Assembly: GCA_024529925.1 (NCBI GenBank)
Contig: JAFEUB010001103.1
Span: 835,001-899,000, forward strand
DNA length: 64,000 bases
Reading direction: 5' to 3'
DNA from: Ophthalmolycus amberensis
Taxonomy: Eukaryota; Chordata; Actinopteri; Perciformes; Zoarcidae
The translations under genes and the position numbers were made by a program. Below the pieces are notes generated by a model. The model had not been told where the DNA came from. It saw nothing but the letters and a program-made list of their open reading frames with translations, and did no database searches. This document shows positions 13,511 to 26,500 of the stretch, one piece after another (position 1 is the first letter of the stretch; each line of letters opens with the position of its first letter).

Positions 13511-15565
13511 AGCTATCTGGAAGTTAGTTGATTTGTATTTTGCTAGCCGTCTCGCTAGCTCAGGCTAGCTCTCGAGGAGCCCTGCGCGCGGATGCCTGCC
13601 TGAACCAAGTCGCTTCGCTAGCTCGCGGTACATGGCTACTTCGGTTGTTAGCAAGCTAACGACCTGGGTATTTTGGCACAGTGACGCAAAAATATTTCGT
13701 TTGTAGGCCAAATAAGCGTTTTATTGTTTCAAGCAACTTATTTGCACTTTATATATTTGTAAACAAAGTGTTTGTTGCTTATGCAATACGGCACTGGAAC
13801 TCCCGAGGCAAGATGGAGGACGCAAGGACGTGATGTTTTTTTAGGTAACGTTAGCCGTAGCTGTTAGCATAGCTAACCAGTCGTAGTTATTATCAGCTCC
13901 TTGATTGCAGCATATCGTTATATGTTAGGATTATTCGCTTTATCTTCGGACAAGCACTGGGTTCGACTGGTTTGTTGTCAGAAAGCGGTCATTGTCCTCG
14001 GAAACATTGCAGACTAGCGTCATTGTGTACTAGCCTATGTTAGCATGCGCTAGTACAGTAGGGCTTGCGTTGTTTTGTTATTATGGTCTAAGTACGATAG
14101 AGCTGGAAAACACTTGAACGTTCTCGGTATCCAACGAAAATGCACGGCACACGTCTATCGGTAAATCACAGCTTGTTCGCACTGAGCACAGCACGCTTAC
14201 TCGATCACATTTCAACTAGCCGACGCTCGTGAAAAGAACGCCAAAACCCTCTTAGCTGCTCAGCTAGCGGCGCTAGCAACTAGCAAGGCACCGGTGTCAA
14301 TTTTGACAGGAGCCGAAGAAGAGCGCAGCCGCGTCGGCGTGGTTGGAGGGAACTGAGCGGGTAGATTGTGCATCGTTGAATTGCAGAAACGTGCACTGTT
14401 GGGTTTCACAGTTCCGTTTTTTTTATCTCAGAACATCTAGTCTCGCTTTGCAGTAACACGTTTATGAGATACACTGACCAATTTGGCGCCACTTTTTCAG
14501 TCTACACCCATAGAATCCCGTCGTGTTGGTACGCAATATCTCCTCTCACTATCAAGGAAATAAGCGCTTTCACACGCTCGTAAATCAAGAAATATCGCAG
14601 TTAAATTAAAACTCACGAAGTCGTAGCTACCTCACACATAGTGCTGTTTCGTGAGTCTACGTTGACTGTGAGGGGGATTTTATTTCGATCGTTATATATA
14701 CATAAAATGTGTGCGTGGTAAGATCCCCTATGTGGGCCATCGTGTGCATGATGTTGTGAAAGGGAATCCCGTGACTGATATTACATCTGATTTATATCTG
14801 ACAATCTAATTGAAAGTCTTTCTTCAACCTCAACCTCAAAGTCTACTCATAAACGCCACTATAACGCTGCTATTATTTAAGAATACGATTGACACACTCT
14901 GTATGTCATCACTGAGTGTGAGGACAGAAAGACGCACCCAGAGTGGGTATATGATGGGTAGCGGTAAAGTTGAGCTTTTCAGGACTAAGCTGATTTCTCT
15001 GAGGTGCTTTTATTGTCTTCCTTGACTCCCAACATGTGTTCCTGAGCTACTGACAATGTCAGAATCCTAGTTTTGGATGTTACCTCTGCTCTCTTTTTTG
15101 ATGTATGTGCCACCGATTTACACATCACAACCATGCAATAGTTTTTTTTCCTGTGGCCTGCAGTATCTTGTTGATGTTGATACTGTCTTTTGATTGGTTG
15201 AGATATGTATGGGGCGGATAGGGCAGCGCCATATTTGGCCATTGAGGAAGACACTCCAATGGTCCTCGCCTGACGTCTGCAAGCCAAGGGGAGCAGGGAA
15301 AGAGAGGGAGCCAATGGCCGCACAGCTGAGCGTGACAGGAGCATTTGTGCACGCCCACTGTTACCATGTGAAACCGTTTTTCTTTTCTTTTTTCTCAAAG
15401 GCATCAAAGAAACATTTGCTCACTACAGAGGATCTGCTAACGTGTAGATGTTTGATGTTTACTTATTGTAGCATTTATTGTTTCTGCTGTGTTGAAATGA
15501 GGAATAAGTATGCATGTGTGTGTATCTCTATAAATGACTCTGTGTCATATATTTATGTATTCTAG
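13486..15565 (+). other. stag2 intron 1
   Basis: About 2.1 kb. The first 800 bases are unusually rich in GCTAGC and TTAGC words. No exon, RNA gene or transposon was recognised. Confidence 0.5.
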
Positions 15566-15649
15566 GTCACATGCCACCGATCCTGTCTTGTAATTTCTGA
15601 GGATCTCAAGCCAGTCATAAATTGAAGTCATCCAGAAGATGTTACAGAA

Positions 15650-18600
15650 ATGATAGCAGCACCAGAAATACCATCAGAGTTCTCCTTTACTCAGTAAGTG
15701 CTTTCTTCCACTTTTAATTTCTCTGTAAAGGTTGAGGTTGATATGAATTTTCATTCTAATATTTGCTTGTGTCCCCCAGGGATACAGACACCCGATTCTC
15801 TTCAGACACAGACTTCTCTGAGGATCTCGATGGAAGGAGTACAACCTCAGCGAAAGGAAAGGTATTAAAAGCACAAATGGCTCTCTGCTCTTGGCCTGGA
15901 TCAGGAAACCCTGGTCAAATAACACAGTATTACGTCTACGAGTTATAGATATTTGTGTAAAGAGCACATTCAATTAGCGTCGTCTTCTCTGCACTGATTC
16001 TCACTCTTCACAATGTGTTATGCTCTTATTCTGTTCCAGGGTGGAAAGAAGGGGAAGAAAGCAGCAGGGGAGAAAGGCAAAGGAGGAAAGGGAGCGGGCC
16101 GGATAAATGGCCACCACCAAGAGAATGGCATGGAGAACATGATGCTGTTTGAGGTGGTGAAGCTGGGCAAGAGTGCAATGCAGGTATGAATGGCAAGACA
16201 TCTGAGATATTTGACACTGTAAAAATCTGTTTCTTCGGTCGCATGAAATAACGAATGGTTCTAATCTGTCCCTCGTTTCCTGCAGTCTGTCGTCGATGAC
16301 TGGATTGAGTCTTACAAACACGACAGAGACGTTGCTCTACTAGATCTCATCAATTTCTTCATCCAGTGCTCGGGGTGTAAAGGTATGCGTGTCTCTTTTA
16401 GGTATCTTACTCCTTTTTTAAATGCATTGAGGAAACCAGTTGAATCTGTGTGACCTAAAGAACCACTCAGACATGTTTGGTACTCCCTTCTCCCCGCGTT
16501 GGTCTACTTGAGCGTTGAGTAAGTTGTCTTCTGTCTAACCCCTCTCTGTATCAGGTGTGGTCAGTGGAGAAATGTTCCGCAACATGCAGAACTCTGAGAT
16601 CATCCGGCGAATGACAGAGGAATTCGATGAGGTAACTTCATGTTTTCCAGTATAACCGCAACAATAGTCACCATGAATCTCTAATGTGTAATCTGAGATT
16701 GAACATCACATTTAGTGTTATTTTATTTGCCAAAGGCAAGACAGAGATAGCAACATACAGCAGCTGTATGAAGTCATTGTGTTTACTGACGTTCTTCCCT
16801 CTGTGGCCTCTGCAGGACAGTGGTGACTACCCTCTAACCATAGCAGGACCCCAGTGGAAAAAGTTCAAATCAAGCTTTTGTGAATTCATTTCGGTGCTCG
16901 TGCGCCAGTGTCAATACAGTATCATCTATGATGAGTACATGATGGACACAGTCATCTCCCTTCTCACCGGACTATCAGACTCTCAAGTCCGAGCCTTCAG
17001 ACACACCTCAACACTGGCAGGTAGGATGAACCCCATCTGTATATTTGTGTGTGTGCGCATGCGAGTGAGTGAGAGAGAGAGAGAGAGACGTATTTGGCCG
17101 TCGGTGATGAATTGCAGTAATTGGCGTATTCTTTAAGCACACGGGGTCGATATCTGCGTGGGATAAGTAGCAGTTAGGATGGCTCTGGGGCCATAGTAGT
17201 GTACTTTTGGCTGTAGTGTTGTAATTTATGGATATAATAAATATAACCACTGATAAAGTCACAACACTTAACACACACACGGGTGTTTTTTCTTATTCAG
17301 ACCGTGTGAAAGTGGAATAACCTACACCGTTTATCATTGGCTGTGCCTGTGTACAAATAAGAAAGCCGATTTACCCGCTAAAATGAAGTGTCAAAGGCTC
17401 CCGGTGGAGCAGATCAGGTGCTCTACAATCGCTGGCGGCATGCAGAATATATCATTTATGCAGCAGCATTATACATTTTTCATCAACAGTAATTGGGCGG
17501 TGGGACCACAAAACATTCATGTAATGTTCTGTCGAGGAAACCCGTCTTTGTCCTCACCTGTCAGTGTGCAACTGCAAAGTGCTTTTGTTGCCTTCATGTT
17601 TTGATGCCGTCACTGGACTTAGCTGTCAGGTTTGAGAGGGTCTGTTCCACAGAGCTGCTTTAGATGGTTGTAATGTGTGTTATAATTATTTCTTACTGTG
17701 CAGTGGCAATGCAATAATGGATGCAGCTACAGATTTTTAATCTCGCTGTATGGAGTTTGTTTACCTCGTATAGTTTCCAACTTAGTCCCATCCAAGGTTT
17801 TGTTTGTTATATGAAAGGTTAATGAATACAAATCATTTCTAATTTCCTTTATGTGACCCGCCTTTAATATCAGGGCACCTTGATTTATCCAGGGGTTAGT
17901 GTATGTTGCACATCCACGACACTATAGACCGTAACGAAATGTTTTAAGTCAGGTAGAGTCACACACTTGTGTTGTAAGCCAGTTATTAATTATTTCATGA
18001 AATAGTTGGCGTTGGGTGTGGATTCTTCTCATTTCTTGATGCGACATGTGTTTTTTGGCAGCCATGAAGCTGATGACAGCCCTGGTGAATGTAGCTCTAA
18101 ACCTGAGCATCAACATGGACAACACTCAGCGCCAGTACGAGGCAGAGAGGAATAAGATCCTGGCCAAACGGGCCAATGACCGGCTGGAGTTGCTTCTGCA
18201 GAAACGCAAAGAGGTAAGAGGGGCCAACATGGCCATTTGCTGCCTATTGTTTAAAAAAACAAAATATTTCGACATGCCCATTGGATGATTCAGATTCTCT
18301 CTGGATCAGCCAATTCGATCCAGGTGGTTTAGTGGTAACTTTGTCAGAAAGTCGCAACGACACACCCTTTTTTATGTAGTGTGCACTCGCTGTGATATGT
18401 ATGCGCTGCTCTTTGTTTATGTAATATAAAAGCCCGTACAGAGTTCTGGAAAACGATTCGTTTCACCGGCACTAGCGTTGAAGCGGAGACGGTGTTCTTC
18501 ATTGCCGAGTACAGAGTGTTACTAAAGACACAGCAGAGGGCTCTGCTTTTTGTCGGACAGTAAATTGCAGTAATTTCAATTATTCTCATGTAGGCAGAAA

Positions 18601-20555
18601 AACGTATTACCTATTTTATAAAGCCATGTTGTTTTCTTTCAACCACTTTTCTACGCCATCGTTCGGAAGGAAAGTGGCTGTTATGAGAAGATAGGAGTGA
18701 GTTGTTTCATTCATGATTTTACTGGACATCCCAGAACAAGCTGGAATGTCTGTGTATGAAGTGAATTTTTACAATCTGCCACTGAGCCCAATAACTGCGT
18801 TTAATAGTTCTAATGATCTGCAGGGAGCGCCCCCTCCTCCTGCCAGACAAAGTAACCGGCAAGCGTGACATAGTTCATCGTCTGCAGCTTTATAATTGTG
18901 GTTAGAATTAAGTGTCAGCAGGCACAATCTAATTTTCTAAAAGCCTGAACAGCGTCCTACACAATGTTAACACGATGCAGGTTACACCTCCCTACATGAC
19001 ATTTTATCAGGCCAGTCACGGTGATCCGTGTACAAGTAAATGATTCTGAATTACTCTGGCTCGCGACCGTAAAGCTGTTCCATTTTTAGAACCAAAGCAC
19101 CTCCGTAGGTGATGGCCCTGCAGTGACTGTGCTATTCAGCTCGGATTGTCCGTTTTTAATAACTTTGCACAACAGCAGGTCCCACCGGGCATCCATCTGT
19201 TAGTTCAGTGTGCGGCTCCACCACGCGGTGACTTACGCTGGCGTCTGTCATGGTAACGACGCCCCCCGGTCACCTCTTAATGTAGCATTCTACTCAGTCG
19301 GGATTTATGTTTGACCGGACAAATGAGCTCACGAGTTGTTCTGCTCCTCCTTTCAGCTCCAAGAAAATCAGGACGAGATTGAAAATATGATGAATGCAAT
19401 ATTCAAAGGAGTGTTCGTTCATCGATATCGGTATGGCTCCACCTAATCTATATCATCTACAAGTGTGACTTTGACACTGGTTGTTGATGCTGTCATGGAA
19501 AACTTTTAAAAAAAACAACTACGTTCTGTTCCAACAGGGATGCGATAGCAGAAATCAGGGCGATCTGTATTGAAGAGATTGGAGTGTGGATGAAACTCTA
19601 TAGCGACGCCTTCCTCAACGACAGCTATCTGAAGTACGTGGGCTGGACGATGCACGATAAGGTGGGTCACAGGAGCGTTTCTTTACTTTTCCTCCTCAGA
19701 CATGCTCTCCTGTTAGTTTGCTTGCACCTGTTATTACAGCATAACTTTTTTTTTATTCTGTTATTATTACGTGGCGGTTGGCGACGCCACATCATTCTCC
19801 ATATAGCTGTGCACAACAGCCGCCTGAGCAGATGTCTAATCGGCCGGAGTAAGTGAAAAGACCTGTGTGGCTGTGCTGTAAAAAGGCCCAATCAATAACT
19901 CGATTGTAAACAATTCAGAAGACGGGATTGAAGCCTGCTGTTTTTCCAGCATTGATTTTACAGGTCTATTAGGCAATCAAATAGAAACACAGGCGAGTCT
20001 TGGTTATTAATGTCCTCCAGTGCTTTTATGTTGTGTATTTCAGTTCAGGTTTGTAAACACAAGAAGAACTGTTCCATGCTTTTCTAATTGTCTATTCCAG
20101 CAAGGCGAGGTACGTCTGAAGTGTCTGACAGCGCTGCAGGGTCTCTACTACAACAGAGAGCTCAACGCCAGGCTGGAGCTGTTCACCAGCCGCTTCAAGG
20201 TCAGCACCACCTGCTGGACAACGTCCACACAACACCTCCAGCTTTATTGTTTCTCACACATCTACAAACACTGGGCTCGTGCTCTGTGTATATTTGGGAT
20301 TGACCTGGCATCATTTCACTCACTCATCAAAATGAATCCTTTTGTTCAAATAGCTCATTAAATCTGTCGTCTGTCTTTCCATAGGACCGTATTGTCTCCA
20401 TGACTCTTGACAAAGAGTACGATGTTGCAGTGCAAGCGATTAAACTTCTCACTCTAGTGTTGAAGTAAGTGGCCGTGCTTTGGTTCTTGATTGTATTTGA
20501 TGTGTTGTGGTCCCATTTGATCAGATATCAGATGGGCGTAGTCTATACGTCTATG

Positions 20556-20586
<31 letters not shown>

Positions 20587-23500
20587 CTACTTTGGCGCTG
20601 ACTCTTTGTGTTTTTGTCTCTGCAGTAGTACGGACGAGGTGTTGACCCCCGAGGACTGTGAGAGTGTCTATCACTTGGTCTACTCGGCACACAGACCTGT
20701 CGCCATTGCAGCTGGAGAATTCCTCTTCAAGAAGTATGTCGGACAAATGTCCCACTGAGCAGGAGTCAAATGTGTGTTAATGGCTGAACAGAGAAGCATT
20801 GAATGAGTTCAGGAAAATGAATGTAGAGGCGGGTTGGGGACGGAGGAGAAAGGGATTTAAGACGGTTTAGTGAGAATTTAAGGAGTAACTCACCTTCTGA
20901 AAATCTAGTCTTTGCTGACTGCCCGTGGTTTTATTTTTCACCTTGCTGCAGTGAACTGCAGGTGGACTCTGGTGACGGGTACAACTTTTAACTAAAGAGG
21001 GAAAAACCGCTAACATCTAACTCTAATTGTGAAGATTAAGTTGCTCAATGACCGGTTTCAGTCAGTTCTCAGCTTACCGTAGTTCATGAGATATCATTTG
21101 TGTCTTGCCGCTCCTTTAGAAATGCATTCGGAGGATTATGCCGCGGTTGCTTTTGTGCGATACCAAACTAATATTTGATGCTCCCACAGATTGTTCAGCC
21201 ACCGGGAACCAGAGGAGGAAGGAGCCCCGAAGAGGAGAGGCAGACAAAGCGCCAACGCCAACCTCATCAAGACCACCGTCTTCTTCTTCTTGGAGAGTGA
21301 GGTATGTTATGCGGCTTCATCACTTTTACTGTCACACGCAGGGCTTCAGTTTCTGTCTTTTATTTAAAGTATGTAAGCACTTAAACCATCTGTCCTTCAC
21401 GTGTGTGTGTGAACACTTCTCTCCTTAGCTCCATGAGCATGCGGCCTACCTCGTGGACTCGCTCTGGGAATGCGGTCCAGAGCTACTGAAGGACTGGGAG
21501 TGTATGATCAGCCTACTGCTAGATGACCCATTGCCAGGAGAGGAAGGTACGGCGAACCGTCATCACTTATCGTTCTGGTTCGGGGCACACGTGTGATCCA
21601 GATCATGCTGATTGTGTGTTGTTTTTTTTGCAGCTCTTACAGACAGACAAGAGACGGCCTTGATTGAAATCATGCTGTGCACTGTACGCCAGGCTGCTGA
21701 ATGCCACCCACCTGTTGGAAGAGGCACAGGGAAGAGGGTAAGAGCTTTTATTTGTGTTCTTCTAACATGGGCCCGACTGTCCCGGGTTCACCATGATGAC
21801 TTCAGAGCTGGGTCAGTGCAAGCTGAGCCCAAAGACAGTCTTTGAATAACTCATCCAACCATTATAAATGCTGGTAATGTATTCAGGCTCTCTTCATTGT
21901 GTTGTCTGACAGCTGTGTTTAAGACCGTTCCAAAGATAAAAGGACTGTTTTTAGGAATGTTTGATTTTATTTGTATGAGAGAAATAGGTTAGATTTTTGA
22001 TAGTGGTGAATCTACTGCAATGTTTTGTGCTTGTGTTGATACATTTGATTTCTGGTTTGAGATAACAGAACCTGCTGAATATTTCCAGATATTCTGCTGG
22101 TTATTGTTATTATATTATATTATTAGCAGCTTGATGTATATCTATTTCCCTCCCCTTGGATTTAAGTGTAATCTGACATGATAACTAAACATTAACATGA
22201 ATCCAGAATTCATCTCATACAGTTGTAGGACCGTACAATCCAGATGTAATAGTGCTGAACAGACACTTTTGATGTTGGAGCTTTGGCGTTGGATGTATAT
22301 TTGAAAGCTGTGCTGATGAGGGCCGTTTAAAGAATACGCTTTATTGAAATGACAGGATAAGTTTTAATAATTTTAAAAGACCCAAGGCCTGTACTACAAA
22401 GCAGTATTTGGGGTTAGCGAGGTAACTTCAGGGTTAACTCTGCGTTTTCATTTCCACGGCGGAGGTTCACTTTAGGTTAGATTGCCATGGTAACAGATAA
22501 TATTACAATAATATGAAGAAGTTAAAGTCATAATCCAAAAGCAACAAAGTTTAAACAGACGCATGCAAAAAAAAGACAGCTGGCAATAAATTGCTGACTA
22601 TGTGAAAGCGTAAATGAACAGATAATATCACTGCTTCATCTGGAGCACGATATCTGTCTATATAAATGTGTATCCTGTTAAATGAACTGTGTTGCAAATG
22701 TATTCTTATGGCGTGTATGACCATATTTTAACCTTATTCTTTCAGCTACAAAACAGAAAAATCACTTATCATATATTAATTTCATATATTCACTCACACA
22801 TCGGCTGCAGTGTCACATGTCTGAGTCGTGTCTTACAGTCACAGACTGGATGCAGCGTTACTTTGCTCAGGTTACTTTTATGTTTGCTGTGGTGATCATA
22901 AGTTTTTATATTTATTTTTCGTTTGCTCCCAAATCTGTTTCACACCGCCAGCTGAAGGAATAAGGCTCAAACATTGTCATACACGCCATAAGAATGCATC
23001 TAAGCAGCACATGAATTCAATGGCACACACGCATGTAATTCAAGTCGGATCTATCTTGCTCTATATGAGGCAATCTGTAAATTAACACATTCACACAGTC
23101 TGTGATTTCTTTTAATTAATTTATTTTGCCAGCTGTCCGTCCTGCATTTGTTAGTTTTAAACTTTTACTTTCAGCCTGAATTATGTGTTTAACTTCTACG
23201 TATTTGTCCGATATTATAGTTTTCTCCCCAGACTGAGAAACTCTCTGATTTGTAAAGCTATCCCAAAAAACCCATTAAAAAAAACCCGCCACTGGGAACA
23301 TGCACCTGGTAAACAGGAGCTACATACATCTCTAGAAAAGTGACAAAACCTGGCATTAACTTGAAATTAACATTAAATGCCCGGTGGAAAAGTAACCTTT
23401 CCAAGACTAAGACCTTTTTTGTTTACATGAATACCAACTAGCTGCGAGGACGAGCCTCTAACTTATTGCATCTGTGATCAGGTGATGACGGCAAAAGAGA

Positions 23501-26500
23501 GGAAGACTCAGCTGGATGACAAAACCCGAATGACGGAGCTGTTTGCTGTGGCTTTGCCCCCTCTACTGGCCAAGGTTTGTCACAGCCATTCTCTGTTCTC
23601 CACAAGATAAGATAAGATAAGATAATCCTTTATTAGTCCCTCAGTGGGGAAATTACAGGATTACAGCAGCATTGCTCACAAGTAATAAAATAAAAGATAA
23701 AAATCAAGTAATATAATAAACTAAACAGTAAACGGTAGGACAGTAATAAAATAAGACAGTAAGAAGAGTATTAGATATACTAAATATGCCAGTATATACA
23801 GAATCTACAGAATATACAGGCGGATCAGGTAAATACTTAAAACGTATTGGATATTGCACGGTTTAGATAAGATATTGCACCAGGTGAATGAATTAAAGTG
23901 TTCAGTGTGTGCAAAGTGTTCGTGTTCAAGTGTTAGTGGTCCACCGAGAGCAGTTTGTTGTGCAGCCATTCACAAGCACAAGCACTCATCTTAGGGCTGT
24001 TCGCTCCAACTGTGTATTCATAAACTCACAAAACTATTGTGTTTAATGTTTGTTCTACAGTACTGCTGTGGATGCAGAGAAGGTGACTAACTTGTTGCAG
24101 CTGCCTCAGTATTTTGACCTGGAGATTTATACCACAGGACGTCTAGAGAAGGTAAGACGCCTATCGGACACCAATCAAATTAGCAAAGCTTGGAAACGGT
24201 TCATTTAACATAATGATAATTTACCTTCCTCACTGACTCGCTCTCTCGCTCTCGCTCTCTCTCTCTAATCCAGCACCTGGAATCCCTGCTGCGTCAGATC
24301 AGGGAAATTGTGGAGAAGCACACGGACACTGAGGTTTTAGAGGTCTGCTCCAAGACTTACCACTCCCTCTGCAACGAGGAGTTCACAATCTTTAACAGGG
24401 TGGACATTGCCCGCTCCCAGCTGCTGGATGAGCTGGTGGACAAGTTCAACAGACTACTGGAGGATTTTCTACAAGAGGTAGGAGCGTCAGGACGCAAACG
24501 GCGGCCCTCGTCGACGTGTTTTCACCCGTTGCTCTTTTGTTAAAGTCGGCCTTTTATTCTCCTACACCCGCCAACTCTACCACCCGTTATTATCACCGAC
24601 ACGTTTGTCTTCTGTTATGTATTGTTGCCGAGACATGTCTTGCGGCTGCCTCCTTGCATAAGCTCTCAAGTTGTCACTGTAAATTCAGACTTTGATTCAC
24701 CTGCAAATTAGTCTCAAACTGTGATGAATGGATTTCATTTCAAAGGGTTTTATCAGAAGAATCTGGAAACTTGTATCCGTTCCAGACGGCTCAGTCCCGA
24801 ACGGATGATTAAACGTCTTGATCTCTAAAATTCTCAACGATTGTTTAATGTTATGCACCACCCACCATGTCAAATTCCTTGTGCGTGCAACATACCGTGG
24901 CACATAAACGGTTCTGATTCAACATGGCTGCAACATTTTTCTTTCCAGGGTGAAGAGGCTGATGAAGATGATGCTTATCAGGTTTTGTCAACTCTAAAGA
25001 GGATCACAGCGTTTCACAAGTATGACATTCATTCTTCCTCGAGTACCTGTTCACACGCGCGTCTCCTGCGCTACAATAACGTACCCGTGATTCTGTTTAC
25101 TTGTGTCTGACACTTTCTCAAATCTGTTGCAGTGCACACGACCTGTCGGGGTGGGACCTGTTTACCAGCAACTTCAAGCTGCTCAACACCGGCATAGAGA
25201 ATGGAGACATGCCTGAGCAGGTTATTAAATACACACACACACAAGTAAAGTTATATATACTCCACAAGTTGTCATTTTGGGGAATAGTAATGTATATTAA
25301 CCCATCTGGGATTGTTGTTTTCTTCTCCTGGTGAGCAGATAGTCATCCACTCGCTGCAGTGTACCCACTATGTGATCCTGTGGCACCTGGCCAAGACATC
25401 TGAGGGCAGCTCCAGGAAGGTGAGCTCTCCTAAAGACAAATGCACCTTCACTATTCTCAATTGGACAGGTGTACGTGTGATGCTAAAAAAATATCTTGTT
25501 TCTCTAATCAGGACGACATGGTGACCCTGAGGAAGCAGATGAGGGCATTCTGTATGATGTGTCAGCGCTACCTCACCAACGTCAACACGGCAGTCAAAGA
25601 ACAGGTGACGCAGATACGTGCACAACAAATGTACATGTGCAGCAGCAGCAGTGGTCGTAGCATCTAGTTAAAAGCAAAGAAAGACAGAGTGTAAACTGTG
25701 GCTCATCAACAACTCTTCAGAGGTGGTTTGGTCTCCGTTCATTGTTGCTGTTTTGGCTACAAATGTTTAATTATACTCAGAAACCTTGTTAAATGCCCGA
25801 CGTGCAAGGAGTGCTTTTGTGTTGGACTTATGCACACCGAGTTTTAACTTTTTGTGGCTATTTCTTTCCCCCCTCTACAGGCATTCACCATCCTGTGTGA
25901 TCTGCTGCTCATCTTCAGCCACCAGATGGTGTCCGGAGGCAGGGAACACCTGGAGCCTCTGGTCTATTCCCCGGAGGACTCGCTGACGGCCGAGCTGCTC
26001 TCCTTTATCTTGAACCACGTCTTCATAGACCAGGACGACGACACGAATAGCACAGGTACAAATGCAAATGTTCCATTGGAGCGGCTCATTTACTTCCTGC
26101 GAGGAGAGCAACTAAAAAGATGCTTTTTCAAATTGGCCAATGTGCAGCTTGTGGAACTGCCATCTTTGTATTTTTGTTTCTCTCCCATCATCTCAGATGG
26201 TCAACAGGACGATGAGGCAGTAAAGATTGAAGCTCTGCACAAGAGGAGAAACCTCCTCGCTGCCTACTCTAAACTGATCATCTACTGCGTGGTGGACATG
26301 AAGACTGGAGCGGACATCTTTAAACAGTACATGAGGGTAAGCCGGGCTGTGCAGCAGCAACACATCTCAGGAGTGAATGCATCATCTGTCTTATTAGTTA
26401 GACATGTACAGAGATGATCCTTAACGTCCCTGTACCGCTTCGCTTTCTTTGCAGTATTACAACGATTATGGTGACATCATCAAGGAGACGATGAGTAAGA

